This document shows positions 1 through 10,680 of a stretch of 64,000 nucleotides of DNA, piece by piece; position 1 is the first letter of the stretch; the number at the start of each line of letters is the position of its first letter. The notes under the pieces are model-generated. The model was given only the letters and a program-made list of their open reading frames with translations. It had not been told where the DNA came from and searched no databases. Position numbers and translations under genes: made by a program. The stretch spans positions 4,497,919-4,561,918 of the forward strand of contig BCHH01000003.1 of assembly GCA_001599595.1 (NCBI GenBank). The letters are read 5' to 3'. This DNA comes from Beverwykella pulmonaria. Its lineage: Eukaryota; Ascomycota; Dothideomycetes; Pleosporales; Melanommataceae.

Positions 1-1
1 C

Positions 2-194
2 TGTTGGGAGTATATAGAACGTGATGATCACGTGGTGATGTCGTGATCACGTGACAATCATGTGAAACACTAGTGATACTTGGCGGCAGAGGAAGGATAC
101 GATCCTCCTGACCGCACCTCACATAGAGACAGACAATGAACAAGAACCACGTTTGAACCCCCATTGCAATTGCAATAGCCTTGTGTTACCAACA
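2..194 (+). repeat. Solo LTR, copy 1 of a 190-200 bp family
   Basis: The copy starts TGTTGGGAGTATATAG and ends GTTACCAACA, so it has the TG..CA ends and short TGTTGG/CCAACA inverted termini of an LTR. Two further copies lie at 56332-56705 (same strand, with an insert) and 56915-57113 (opposite strand). The first 60 bases hold several GATCACGTG/CACGTG palindromes. No retroelement coding sequence is visible beside it. Its left target-site copy falls at the window edge and cannot be checked. Confidence 0.8.
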
Positions 195-589
195 AAGGCA
201 ATGAAATATCTTTTTACTACTTTTTAACTAATCCTACGCTTAGCATTATATTGTGATTACAAAATTACAGCTGTTTTAAGTACGCACTTAATCAATCAAT
301 CCGTGGCGACTATTCCTGACTTTGCTCTTCACCCCTGCTTTATCGCAATAATCGGCATATATTTGAGCTTCGGAGCTATAGGAGGTAGGCCCGATCCAAG
401 GAGCCCATGTTTCTGGGCTTTGACGACATTTCGCACTTTGAAGTTAGAAAGCCGAGAGTTTCTCCGTGCAGAAGAGTCGCCACGTAGCTTAGCGTTTAAC
501 ATTTGCGTTCATAATAGAGCTTTGTTATGATGTATTAAAACAAAAGTTTACGCTAGGCCTAGTCCGCTTGAAATTCCCATCCGTTCACT
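195..589. other. Gene-free stretch
   Basis: AT-rich sequence between the solo LTR and the 3' end of the HET gene. One short open frame (303-530) lacks an ATG start and any recognisable motif. I see nothing else in it. Confidence 0.5.
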
Positions 590-3109
590 TCATGCCAACG
601 CAATCAGCTTCCACTCCGGCTTCGCCCTCATCCACTCCGTCTCCTTCATACTACCAACATTCACCCTCCTCGCTAGGCCATCCTTCCACTCGATCTGCAT
701 GACCTGCACACCCACATCCTCCCCTTTGTTCGTCTTCAGCTCATCCGCATTCTCCATCGTCGCTATGAGCACAAACTCATATTCCGCCCCCTCAAACTGT
801 CTGTCACGCCACCACTCTAGATTGCACTGCATCGCAATGCCCGCACTCTCCCCAGTGATCGTATCCTTCATGCCAGGTATGCCATGAGTGAACGGATCAC
901 CGCTCCATTCCATACGGAATCGCGCGTTGGACGCCCAGAAGAAGAGGACGCTGTCTACCGTGCGGTCGGTAGGCATTTTGAAATTGGGGTAGTGCGTTGC
1001 GATATCGTCGAGTGTGACTTCGGTCCGGGAGTTCGGACGCCAGGGCCGCATGCGAAGAGTATCGACGTCGCCATTGCGAGGATAGTAGATGTTGACGCTG
1101 GTATTGAGCAGAGTCATGGCGGCCGGCGTCCAGGTGTAGCAGTGAATCTGGGGATGTGGTGCGAACATGAGCGATTGGACCGGCCCGCGCCATGCCATCC
1201 AGGACCAGGACGGGATCTCCATCTTTTTAAAGGCGACTTTGTCGTTTGCATCTTCCTTATCAACTCCGCTATTTGTCTCGGCATAAGTAATGGGCACATC
1301 GGCCTTGACTGGTCTCATCGGACCGCTGTATCCGAACCAGAGCAGAAACGACTCGAAGCCAGAGAGCGGGATTCCCCAAACGAAGCGCTCACTCGTGCGT
1401 TCCGTGAGACCAGCCGTGATTCCCATAAAGCCGAAGAACACATCGCTCTCGTGTGTGAAAGTGCGCTGACTGTAACGCATGACGAGGTGCTTATAGTGGC
1501 CAAAAAATTCTCCGTAGCTAACCTTGGTCGACCAGATCTTGGATTGCATGGCAACAATGGGATCAACTAGTTCGTCAATCTTGTTTGACCCAGCTTCCTG
1601 TCGTCTCTCCATCTCCAATCTGCGACTCATCCAGCTCTCCTTGACGTCCTCTGGCGGGAGCAAAGAGGGCTCCCTGGATTCCCGAATAAAGCGAGGCTGC
1701 CAGAAATCAAACCAGGACTCCTCGCAATAGCTACCCTCTTTGCACTCCCAGTACACTTGCTCGTTGGAGAATATCAAATTCCTTCCCGACAAAACGCGCT
1801 CTTGCATTGTCCAGCCGCGTCCGTACCAAGGCTCATTTGCGAGGTAGTGGTCAAAGTTATCTTTCTGGGACGAGAGCGTCCCCAATAGAGTGAGAGGCTT
1901 GAAAGCGTCGGCGGCATTTTCTCCGGCAATTCCTCCCTCATCACTATCTCCCTCTGAAAGAGGGCATGTGCGGATGAAAACCGTCGTCTCTAGTTGTTTT
2001 GGCCTCTCCGAATTGAGACCCGGCAGTCCGGAATCCGCATTGAGACCAGAAGCAATGATGGTAAATGTCGCTTGGCTGTATATCAGATGCATACGGCTGA
2101 CTTGCTCCATCATATCCAAGTCATTGTCTTGCTGAATACAGATTTGATCACACCAAAGGTATCGTTGGCCCATGCGATCGCATAGCTCCATGGCATCTGC
2201 AATGGTCTTGGGCAGTCTGTCGGCCGTGATTGATCCGGGTTCCATGAGGTCCATGATGTTGTCCTTGGATAGAAGGAGCTTTGTCACGCAGCCCCAAACG
2301 TAGCTGAGAGCTACGTAGTTGAGGTTGCGAATACTTGGAGCCGGCACCAGACATTCCCTCCGTACGTCGATGACTCTGAAATGCGTCTGGTCGAATTCAA
2401 CAGCCAACTGCTTCTTCATGCACTCGTGGTCTTCGTCACATTTTCTCTTCCACCAAGTTAGACAACGCACATCGACCATTGTTGGCCTTTCCCGTCCGGT
2501 AAAGCCCCTCAAAAAGGACCGCAATTGCGATCCGCCATCGTTACATATTTCGGTCAACGTTGGCATTCTTTGATCCTTTGGTTGAATTGCGAAATGAACA
2601 TCGTACACTGAAGTACCGGTGTTGTCGCCCAGGCCTTGGCAAGGAGTCTCAACGTGGATTGTTGCTCGACGGATCATTTGTTTACGTTCGCCCTGACGGT
2701 CTGTAAAGAAGTATCCATACTTTTCCATTTTGAGGTAGCATATCCGATTTCTTTGCTCTCCTGTGCGAGGATCTTCCCACATGGTCGGCGGCTCATGTCC
2801 AAGCTGCCTTTTTAGGATATTCCATATCAATCGGCAGACGCCACAGCCATTAGACCCGGCAGTAACATGCATTTTGATTCCGGCAAGGCTGTTAACCGGG
2901 AATCCATATGGATGATTCGACATGCCGCCGCCTGAATTGATCTCAGCGAATTTTGGGTCGCCGCCGCCGTGACTAAGAGAACTCTGCTCGAAGCCATCCG
3001 GACAGTCGAGGAATTTCCATGGAATATTTTTACATTGGGAGCATATGCGGCTAGGAAAGCCAAACCCAGGAAAGTCGGCCTCAGTGACAAAGCCGTACAA
3101 CGGTGACAT
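590..3109 (-). CDS. HET-domain protein (heterokaryon incompatibility)
   Basis: A single open frame of 839 residues starting at an ATG. The HET domain lies in the middle: YVALSYVWG at about residues 265-273, then LPKTIADAM and LWCDQICIQQ about 50 residues later, followed by the Y(S)QATFTIIA block. These are the standard conserved blocks of PF06985. Upstream is a cysteine-containing N-terminal region (CSQC, GCGVCRL) that often precedes HET in large fungal HET proteins. Members trigger or modulate cell death after fusion of unlike hyphae; the partner locus here is unknown. No intron is needed. The gene is isolated, flanked by a solo LTR and a repeat-rich gap, which is typical of the fast-evolving surroundings of HET genes. 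Family assignment is firm; the biological role is inferred from the family. Confidence 0.92.
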   Translation of the reverse strand: MSPLYGFVTEADFPGFGFPSRICSQCKNIPWKFLDCPDGFEQSSLSHGGGDPKFAEINSGGGMSNHPYGFPVNSLAGIKMHVTAGSNGCGVCRLIWNILKRQLGHEPPTMWEDPRTGEQRNRICYLKMEKYGYFFTDRQGERKQMIRRATIHVETPCQGLGDNTGTSVYDVHFAIQPKDQRMPTLTEICNDGGSQLRSFLRGFTGRERPTMVDVRCLTWWKRKCDEDHECMKKQLAVEFDQTHFRVIDVRRECLVPAPSIRNLNYVALSYVWGCVTKLLLSKDNIMDLMEPGSITADRLPKTIADAMELCDRMGQRYLWCDQICIQQDNDLDMMEQVSRMHLIYSQATFTIIASGLNADSGLPGLNSERPKQLETTVFIRTCPLSEGDSDEGGIAGENAADAFKPLTLLGTLSSQKDNFDHYLANEPWYGRGWTMQERVLSGRNLIFSNEQVYWECKEGSYCEESWFDFWQPRFIRESREPSLLPPEDVKESWMSRRLEMERRQEAGSNKIDELVDPIVAMQSKIWSTKVSYGEFFGHYKHLVMRYSQRTFTHESDVFFGFMGITAGLTERTSERFVWGIPLSGFESFLLWFGYSGPMRPVKADVPITYAETNSGVDKEDANDKVAFKKMEIPSWSWMAWRGPVQSLMFAPHPQIHCYTWTPAAMTLLNTSVNIYYPRNGDVDTLRMRPWRPNSRTEVTLDDIATHYPNFKMPTDRTVDSVLFFWASNARFRMEWSGDPFTHGIPGMKDTITGESAGIAMQCNLEWWRDRQFEGAEYEFVLIATMENADELKTNKGEDVGVQVMQIEWKDGLARRVNVGSMKETEWMRAKPEWKLIALA

Positions 3110-3685
3110 ATCTGAAAGAAGATCGAGACGATTGGCAATGGCAGCGCTGAAGATGAGATAGGCTGTCTTGAAAATAGTGCAGAGTGTATGTAATGCTCAT
3201 ATTTACCTGGAATTGATTATGGAACAGGTACGTTCCTCTTTAAGTATCTTGAGTTTGATGACAGTGGTAGACGATAATAAATTAAAAAGGGGTTCGCTTG
3301 GGTTGAGGCGCCAAAGGCTGAAAAGCTGAACAAACAAATGCCTTGGCATGATTGTGGCAGTTGATGCAACCAATCAACAAATTTGACAATATTGTATTGG
3401 CGGAATATTGATAAAATCAATAAAACGATCGAGGCCACTTTGCACAATTATTGCAATGATGCTGGATGAGTATAATCTTGGTAGAGCTACTTGTAACAGC
3501 GCAGGTTATCAGAACTATCCGATTCGGGTGCGAATCACTACCGAAGGCATATGGGAGTGCACGAGTGATAACGAATACCTAAGATTGAATTGATACCTAT
3601 AGGCCGGGTACGAAAGAATATTGAAAAGCTAACTGCGAGACGACTGGCTTATATACGGTAAGAGAGATAGCTAAGCCGAGGTATT

Positions 3686-3735
3686 ACAGGTTCGGATCGG
3701 AACAGGACCTGTATCGGAGTTGGGTAGGGAGCGGT
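3686..3735 (+). repeat. 50-bp direct repeat, first copy
   Basis: Matches 3961-4010 at 49 of 50 bases without gaps (ACAGGTTCGGATCGG... to GGGAGCGGT). The copies are 275 bases apart start to start. Spacing and near-identity fit a fragment of a retroelement end or a young local duplication. Confidence 0.75.
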
Positions 3736-3960
3736 CGGGAAACGAGGTACTTGTCACGTCGGCATGGTGGGCAGAATCCAAACTGATCTATTGACGAGAA
3801 CAATCAAGCTGCAGGCTTGGTTGTCGATAGAGAAGGCTATATATACACGTGCGCTCAGATGGATCGGCGATCCAGCTGAAAGCAGTTGAAAGGCTGAGCG
3901 CTATATCCTCAGCCGTACCCTCAGCTATACCCTCAGCTCATGTAGATCCGTCACAGTACT

Positions 3961-4010
3961 ACAGGTTCGGATCGGAACAGGACCTGTATCGGGGTTGGGT
4001 AGGGAGCGGT
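3961..4010 (+). repeat. 50-bp direct repeat, second copy
   Basis: Partner of 3686-3735, differing at one position (TATCGGGGTT versus TATCGGAGTT). It is followed by TCACGTGA and a short hairpin. Confidence 0.75.
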
Positions 4011-4384
4011 TCAGTCACGTGATGGAACGATTGTTCGAATCGTTACACACACTGTTGCTGTTAGGAATGCTTAGAACAGAGTGTAATAAATCTAACCTGC
4101 AACTAACGTCTTTCTTAGGTATAGAGAAGGCGGGCAAGCGACGCCGTTGAAAGTAGGCTCTCTAGAACTGCTATACTCCCTACTATTTCCCAAAACTTGC
4201 ATTCCTACCTCTCTCTGTCATCCTCATCCTCTTTATTAAACAGCTAATTAAGGATAGGGAGATACATTGCGTCAAGTTTAGAGGATTTGGCCTTCTAATA
4301 CCCTAAAATAATTTCTAGGCGCTTCTTAGGATTGTCCTGCTAATTACTAATGTATCAACTCGCAGTAGCAGCAAAGATAAACAA

Positions 4385-4551
4385 TGTGATGACGAGCACG
4401 GTCTTCACCATCGTGGATGCGCAAGGCAAATGAAGGGATAAGTTGGATCTATTTCAAGTACACTAAGATAGAGCGAGAAGGGGTTCTCAGGGAGAACAAT
4501 CCTATATACAGAAGGGTATGGTCCGGGCGCGGCCAGACTGAGCATGTCCTG
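4385..4551 (+). repeat. Dispersed 167-bp repeat, copy 1
   Basis: Aligns without gaps to 57630-57796. Both start TGTGATGACGAGC, contain GGTCTTCACCATCGTGGATG, and end GAGCATGTCCTG. Substitutions are scattered. A weaker look-alike (GGGATAAGTTAGCTCTATTT...) lies near 44675. The TG start and the setting suggest an LTR or the edge of a retroelement, but no coding part remains. Confidence 0.7.
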
Positions 4552-4946
4552 AGGAAGTACCGACAGGGGTGGCAATCTTGCATGAAATTGCGCGTCACAG
4601 CAGACACAAGGCTGATAGTGACTGTCTAGCTTGCAGTAAGATTCTACGGCTTAGATAACACTGTTTATAGGCATTGTAGAGTGGCAAGAGCTTAATGGTG
4701 GTGATATAGGGAAGGAACTCTGTTTTGCTAGAAAATAAGGCTCTCCATGAATGAGGCACAGAGGCGACAATGCGTGACGTAATTTTTAGATGGAAGGGAT
4801 CGTAGATGTTGAGAAATAGCTACAGCATATAAACTATAGAGAGTTGTCGTGATTTTCAACACGTAGGCAGATTTTGAGTTGCTTGTAGTTGAAGTACCCC
4901 TCATATTTCTCGGCGCGGGGTGTTTCTCGACCTGCAGTGAGGGACG
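4552..4946. other. Gene-free stretch
   Basis: Spacer downstream of the ribosome recycling factor gene. No ORF, repeat or motif stands out. Confidence 0.4.
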
Positions 4947-5835
4947 TTACTGACTTTCCAAAACCTTCTTCGCCCCGTCCACAATCCGCTTCACCTCGGC
5001 ATGCCCCTTCTTAACACACTCCTCCATCCTCTTCCCCGCCTTCTCAAGATCATCCGGCAACACGCTCTTCTCTAGCTTAAACTTCCGCAATCTCTTATTA
5101 TGTGCCGCCCTCGCATCATGGATCGCCCTATCTGCATGCTCCGCCACCTTCACCGCCGTATCCAACGCCGCCTGTCTCGACTCGCCCGTCGGCGGCGGGA
5201 TGGGTACGGGAATCGTAAGCGGCGCGGACGCGTCGGGTGCCAACGGCGATAGATTGTGCGGTGATGAGGCGATGGCTGTGCTGACGGGCTTGATGTGGTC
5301 CGGTTCTCCGACCATGACGTTCAGGACGCGTCCTTTGGGCACCACTTGTGCTACGTCGCTCAATCGCACGGTTTCTTTTCCGGAGCTTTGTGTGCCCAGA
5401 TGCACCTTCAAGCCCTCCACTATATCTGGGTTCAGGCGACCTCCCGATCGCAGTTGTGAGAGGTCGTGCGTGAGCTTTTCGAGGGCGCGGAGGATTTGCG
5501 ACTCGAGGGCTGAGACGTCGAGGGCTTCGTCTGTGGGGGTCGGGGGCGCGTTGTGTGAGGATGTGGGTGGGATGGAGTCGGAGCGTGCGTGCGATTTGTT
5601 CGCTTTACCGGCCTTTTTGGAGAGCAAAGGGGTTGTGGTGAAGGGGCGACGGGTGAGGGATCGTGGTGGTGGGGGATGTGGGCGGAGGAAGCTGGAGAGT
5701 GAGCTTTGGGCAGGGTGGAAGAGGGGATTGTGCGTACATTGTGCGACATGGTGACTCAATGGCTCGGAAATTTGGTGAGAGTGGAATTTGAGTGAGGGAG
5801 AGCGAGAGGCGTGTGGTGGGTATTGTGCGGGGCAT
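4947..5835 (-). CDS. RRF1: Mitochondrial ribosome recycling factor
   Basis: The C-terminal 180 residues are a ribosome recycling factor: LEKLTHDLSQLRSGGRLNP, then the VPKGRVLNVMVGEP block, and the terminal helix with RKFKLEKSVLPDDLEKAGKR. The factor releases post-termination ribosomes with elongation factor G, here in mitochondria. The N-terminus is rich in Arg, Ser and Pro (RRPFTTTPLLSKK), as in an import signal. The RRF frame has no usable ATG upstream. A 46-base intron (5737-5692, GTACGC..CTCCAG) joins the ATG at 5835 to it in phase, giving exons 5835-5738 and 5691-4947 and 280 residues. That start is inferred from splice logic; the family call is solid. Proline-rich inserts between the RRF blocks are longer than in bacterial homologues. 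Confidence 0.85.
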
Positions 5836-6527
5836 GGTGGTGGTTGTGTGGGTGAGGTTGCAAGGTTTGGTGGTTCGACAGCTTCACACGTTGTGGAGGT
5901 AGCGAGCTAGAGCTAGCAGCCACATTTCGCACGTGGGATTTGCGTCATACCCAGATGTTATCAAAAGCAAAGGTAACAAAGATTCGAAGGTGAACATCAT
6001 AGATTCATTGTTGTCCCTTATTGGCTGTACTTCATGCTAGACAAATATGCTAGAATCGGACTTCTTATGGATGTGTACCTCTCGACTGATGGCAGCTCTA
6101 GTCCACTCCATGTATGTGGAATGCCTAACTTTTCTAGGCTTTCTCAAATCGTATCACTGTTCACCTCTGAGATCGTGCTGTCCGTAACTAGCTCTGGAGG
6201 CCCGTTACTATTGAGAGATGGAGTGTCTGGATGAGATGCATTTTGCAACTTCTCAAGCCCCATCATCGCCATTTCCAAGTGTGGGGAAGTCGATCCGCTA
6301 CCCCAGCTACTTCATGGCTTACTCTATGCTACCATCCCTTTAATGATCCATAGACGATCGTGAGGTATCTCTTGCACCGAGCATCGAGAAAATGGGTCCT
6401 TCTTCGCCAGGACCCTTGTGTACGATAGTAGACAGCCTGGCCGGACAATTGCATGCGCACTCTTGCGCACGGGTCAATCCTCTATGCCAGAACGGGATTC
6501 ATTACAGCTACTCTTTTGTCCAGCTCT
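5836..6527. other. Intergenic spacer
   Basis: Contains the probable promoter of the RRF gene on the left. No coding frame with a recognisable product and no repeat is visible. Confidence 0.4.
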
Positions 6528-7883
6528 TCATGTATACCCCCCACGAGGATTATCGTCAGAGAGATCCCCCAAACTACTAGTGTCCTGCTGCTTTGTGCCA
6601 TGCAACGCTGGCGCCGGTATCGGCAAGATGTTGTGCTCGCTCCCATAGCTATCACTCCTCGGTTTTCGCATCTCGGTCGTCACCGTCGTTTCTCGCTGGA
6701 CGTGTATCTTCGGTATCGGCACACGGTGCTTGCGGCGAGAGAAGGGATTCAAGGACTTCGGACGCCCGCCCGCCTGTGACGATGAGATGTTCGTTACGGG
6801 CCCATTGCCTATCGGACGACACTCGATGTACCCGTCGCCTGGTTCTCGCGGCTCATTCAGTGCGCGGATTGCCGAGTGTCGGCGCTTTCGTCCTCTCTCT
6901 GACCCGCGGTACACGGTGCCGCCTGCGGATTGAAATGTTCGCGCCACGATGTCGTCGAGTACGGATTTGAAGTCGTCCAGGAAGATGGTGTCGGATGCGC
7001 ATTTGAACACGAGCGCGAAGCGCCAGTACGGGTTTATGCCTGAAAGTGAAGTTTTGTGGAGCGCGTTGACGACGACGTCCGTTAGGAGGAAGGCGATGGA
7101 GATGAACATGCACGCCAGCATCACCCCGAAGCGAGGGTTGATTTTGATGAGTTCGCGGAGTTTGAACATATATGTCTTCGAAATGATACTGATCAGCTTC
7201 CACGTCGTGAAGATCCACCATGGGTCGCGGACCAGCGCTTCCCAGGGACGCATCTGTAGGTTCACGGTCGAGCCGAGGTTGTTGAAGTATTCAAAGTTGG
7301 ACCAGGCTTCGGCGACCCAGAAGGGCTGCACGGCGATGAGAGACCCGATGAAGAAGTAGCTGCCCCATTTTGGGAGGAACGGCCGGATCTTCAGCCATGA
7401 GATGATGTTGTGGACTTGGTATGATATGAAGAGGAGGGTTGCGGTGGAACTTAGGTACCTGTGACGGTTAGATGGTGTGTGGTTTGGAGTCAGTTGATAC
7501 TGACCATCCATAGGCTGGGTCTTTGACAAAAATGAAGGTTCCATGCCAGAGTGCGAGAAGAAGCTGCTCAGCGTTAAACATTGGTGTGTATAAATCAACT
7601 TCAGCAAACCTACCTCGAGGAGGATCAATTTGTGAAGCCATATACCAGACCGATAATTGCAAAACACAATTAATATGAGAATAACGAGCGCCCCGACATT
7701 GTAACCTTGAGCCCACGCCTCCAGATACCCTCCATCGACAGTCAATCCCGACCTCGACGGCGGTTTTGTTCCCTCACTCGGTACCGGAAAGCGCTTCTCT
7801 AGAGTTTGAAGACCGTCGACGGGCGCCATAGCAAACAAAGTGGAGAAAGGTGTGGAGAAGAGAGCCAAAGCTAGCCCACCCAT
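6528..7883 (-). CDS. Multi-pass membrane protein of unknown function
   Basis: I do not recognise a named family beyond fungal polytopic membrane proteins with about seven hydrophobic segments. Two introns fit GT..AG and phase: 7613-7564 (50 bases) and 7504-7459 (46 bases). Exons are 7883-7614, 7563-7505 and 7458-6528, giving 419 residues. The unspliced frame is open across both introns by chance, so a naive ORF is 32 residues too long. Hydrophobic spans include GALVILILIVFC, a helix over LLLALWHGTFIFV, the stretch after KWGSYFFIGSLIAV, and GVMLACMFISIAFLL. The last 120 residues are hydrophilic, basic and serine-rich, as in a cytosolic tail. A short signal-like hydrophobic N-terminus precedes the first span. 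Location in a membrane is strongly supported; function is unknown. Confidence 0.75.
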   Translation of the reverse strand: MGGLALALFSTPFSTLFAMAPVDGLQTLEKRFPVPSEGTKPPSRSGLTVDGGYLEAWAQGYNVGALVILILIVFCNYRSGIWLHKLILLEVGLLKLIYTHQCLTLSSFFSHSGMEPSFLSKTQPMDGQYQLTPNHTPSNRHRYLSSTATLLFISYQVHNIISWLKIRPFLPKWGSYFFIGSLIAVQPFWVAEAWSNFEYFNNLGSTVNLQMRPWEALVRDPWWIFTTWKLISIISKTYMFKLRELIKINPRFGVMLACMFISIAFLLTDVVVNALHKTSLSGINPYWRFALVFKCASDTIFLDDFKSVLDDIVARTFQSAGGTVYRGSERGRKRRHSAIRALNEPREPGDGYIECRPIGNGPVTNISSSQAGGRPKSLNPFSRRKHRVPIPKIHVQRETTVTTEMRKPRSDSYGSEHNILPIPAPALHGTKQQDTSSLGDLSDDNPRGGYT

Positions 7884-10680
7884 GGGGGACTAGCATATAT
7901 GTATACGCACTGCTGGGGCATAAGCTTCGCAGAAGGCAGCAAGCCTAGTTTCATGACATCCACGTTCCTGGTTCAGCGGGGCGTATACACACTGTTGCAG
8001 GGGTAGTGAGTACAGAGTAGACGAGCGGGGCGGACCAAGGGGCCGATCGGAGAAGCGAGGCTTTGCACCAGTGACATGCCACTACGGGAGTTAATCAAAC
8101 TCTGTTGAGGGACACTCGAAAAGGCCGCGACTGGTTGCGATATCCACTGGTGGTCCTGTCTATCCCCTTCTCGGCGACGATTTTGACTGCTATCGAAGGG
8201 ACGGTCGTTTGGATATTGCTCACCACACTAGTTTCACTGCACTGGTTCACCGCACTGGCTGGTCACCGTCATTCTTGCGTTGTCGGGCGGCCTGATGCCA
8301 CAGCCCTGAACATCTTGTATGGATCGCGCCTGGATTATGCTGTATTCATAGGCCGGCCAATTGGAAGAGCGCTGCCACCCTGCTCCGCCTACACATTCCA
8401 AATAACAATACTGTCGCGACGGGTTTCAGTCCCTCGGGCACAGTCTGTCTCTACAGGACGGGAGCGGAACAAGATGCTTGACGTTTGAACTGGCGTATTT
8501 CGCGCTCTTCAAATCGTCAAAGCGCCGCAACGCGGGCTAACGACGATGAAGAGAGACAGAAAGGTGCCCAAGAGGCGGTGGATAGATTCATGTCGGTGAC
8601 GGATGACGTGTGGTCTCACGTAATGTGTCATGCGGTAGTTGTCGTGCGAATCATGAAAGAGGAAGCGCGCAAGGCGATCGGATCGGAGTCTGGAGTGATT
8701 GGGCCGGCCAAAGGCTTCCGTCCCGCCTCTGACGATGAGCTAGCGGCTTTGTGGGACAGCGAGCGAGAAGAAATATCCGAGGAGATGATCAACTCTGGGG
8801 TAATTTGCTAGATCCAAAGAGACAAGACGGCTGGGATGGGAGTTTGAAGTTCGAAGAAGAGACGCCGAGAGCTGAAGCAATCGAAATGGCTTTCCATTGT
8901 GTCGCTTGGCATTCAAGACCCTCCCTTTCAGCCACCTTGCAATCCTCCAGCCCGTTCGAATCTCAACATCCAGCATATGTCAAAAGGTTAATTTATGGAC
9001 GAGTAAGTTGCACGTGGACTAGCGATCTAGCTTCGTGCTTCCCGCTATTCTAGACTTTTATCATGCCACGACTCCGCTGCTAGCTCATCAGCTAGCAAGA
9101 TTTGCCCTTTCTTCTTTTGGCATCCTTTCGCATGAACTTGAAACACGGGAGGCAAACGCTCCATGTTTGATCAGAATTAGTACACCATGATTTGCGTCAT
9201 CTCAAAAATAAAGTTATCGGGTCTTCCCACTCTCGCCCCGCACATGCTGAAAGATGACCTCCCTTTATAGATCTCATCACCAGCCCTTCATTTGCGGTGT
9301 AGCGCAACGATCTAAGACAGATCCTAGTGGTTGGCAGAAACTGGATACACGACCTCCTGAAGTAGCCTCAACTGCCTTGGGAACCTCTCATCGATATGTT
9401 TGAAGCCTCTTCGTACCCACCTTTCTCAACACAGTACTTGACAGAGACGTGGTAATCAGAACCAGCGCTAAGTCTTCCTCGCTCTAGTTTCTCGAGTATA
9501 TCGACTCTACTATCAAACTCAAATTCGAAGTTGGATAGATCACGGGCTCATTTAGGCACAGGAGCGCTCAAGATCTCTTTTTGTACTCCGAGCTTCGCTT
9601 CGAGGGAACGACGTGATTCGATGAATCCTCCGAAGAAACTGAGACAGGGCAGTGTCGAACCGAAACTGTCGCATTTTGGTGCTACAAGACTGTATGATTG
9701 GAGGTTAAGCCCGTTCAATCGTGCTAGCGCTCTGTAAAGGATTCCGGGTTCTCATATGTCCGATGCGATTACAATTTCGACTGTCAGTGTACGGACTGAA
9801 TACTCATTGTATTCACCAATAGGTCAACAGTGGCACAGGAAAATTTATGCGTATTGCCCCGTCACCAACGTAGCGAGAGATATGCCCTTAGACACCAAGT
9901 CCAACATCGAACCGAAAAGGTATGAGCGTAATGAGCAGCATAACGCTTTTGCTGGATCCTGAAAGGGCCTGTAAACTCTTGTGCTGTCCTAGATTGGGCA
10001 CGTGATGTCCAGGTGGGAATCGAAGCTGGGGAATAAGCGCTGTCCAAACCTTGCCCAAAGTCAGCGAAGGACACCGTTCCTTGACCCTCTAGCGGAACGG
10101 ATTGATAAGAGAAGGTCGAAGTGTGCTCGTTAAAATTCCTAAATAAGAAAACTGCCTTTGGAACGAACAACACGAGACCGTATAGGGCTGAGCCTGTTGT
10201 CACATCCACGAAAGGAAATTATTCGCAACTTAAGGCTTGCAACAACTCACGATTGCGAAGCGTCATCATGAACGAGGACGCTAACATGCGTCAAGCCTTT
10301 TACCGCAGCTCCAAATGATCCTCCGGGCCGCACAGGCCACCCAAAGCATCCGCAGTCAGGTAAAATAAGATCAGCTAAACCCTTTCGGTATCTTCCATAC
10401 TTCTGATTGGCCGGTTCGCTTAGAGAATGGTGGCTTGTCTGGGGACGCGCAACCTGATGAAGCGCAGGACTCGGGATTGTTAGAACATGAAATGAACGAG
10501 ATGATGAGCGAGAATGAACGAGGACAGATAATAATATATAATAAAGTAGGTCATACCTGCACTTTCTATCATCAAACCATCAACTCCCACATCCAAACAC
10601 CACACTTCAACAGCAAAGCCTTCTACATTCCACGCCAATCATCTCGCCCAGCCACATCTTCTCCATCTCCATCTTCTCCA
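7884..10680. other. Gene-poor 2.8-kb stretch
   Basis: No recognisable gene. The best coding-like part is the plus-strand frame near 8485-8811 (listed separately). Further short frames at 8105-8488 and 9531-9962 lack motifs and continuity. The final 250 bases before 10681 should carry the promoter and 5' leader of the RTA1-like gene. Confidence 0.4.
8485..8811 (+). CDS. Possible unrecognised small coding region
   Basis: An open frame of 108 codons whose conceptual product has a balanced composition (a helical, charged stretch with EERQKGAQEAVDRFM, later KGFRPASDDELAALWDSERE) unlike the arginine/serine-rich shadow frames nearby. A neighbouring frame (8751-9053) could continue it through a short intron near 8800. 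I recognise no family and no signal sequence. It may be a relic exon or chance. Confidence 0.2.
   Translation: MNWRISRSSNRQSAATRANDDEERQKGAQEAVDRFMSVTDDVWSHVMCHAVVVVRIMKEEARKAIGSESGVIGPAKGFRPASDDELAALWDSEREEISEEMINSGVIC

Larger units (their letters stand above)
3110..4384. other. Gene-free, repeat-bearing gap
   Basis: Holds a 50-base direct repeat (3686-3735 and 3961-4010), three spaced copies of CCTCAGC within 3905-3940, and a perfect stem around ATTGTTCGAAT near 4030. No convincing coding frame. Probably degraded retroelement ends. Confidence 0.5.

Noticed and set aside
303..530. 75-codon plus-strand frame beside the HET gene
   Set aside because: Begins with GTG rather than ATG, has no motif and lies in AT-rich LTR-flanking DNA.
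884..1570. 228-codon plus-strand frame inside the HET gene
   Set aside because: Antisense shadow of the HET coding sequence; composition is that of a complementary frame and no family fits.
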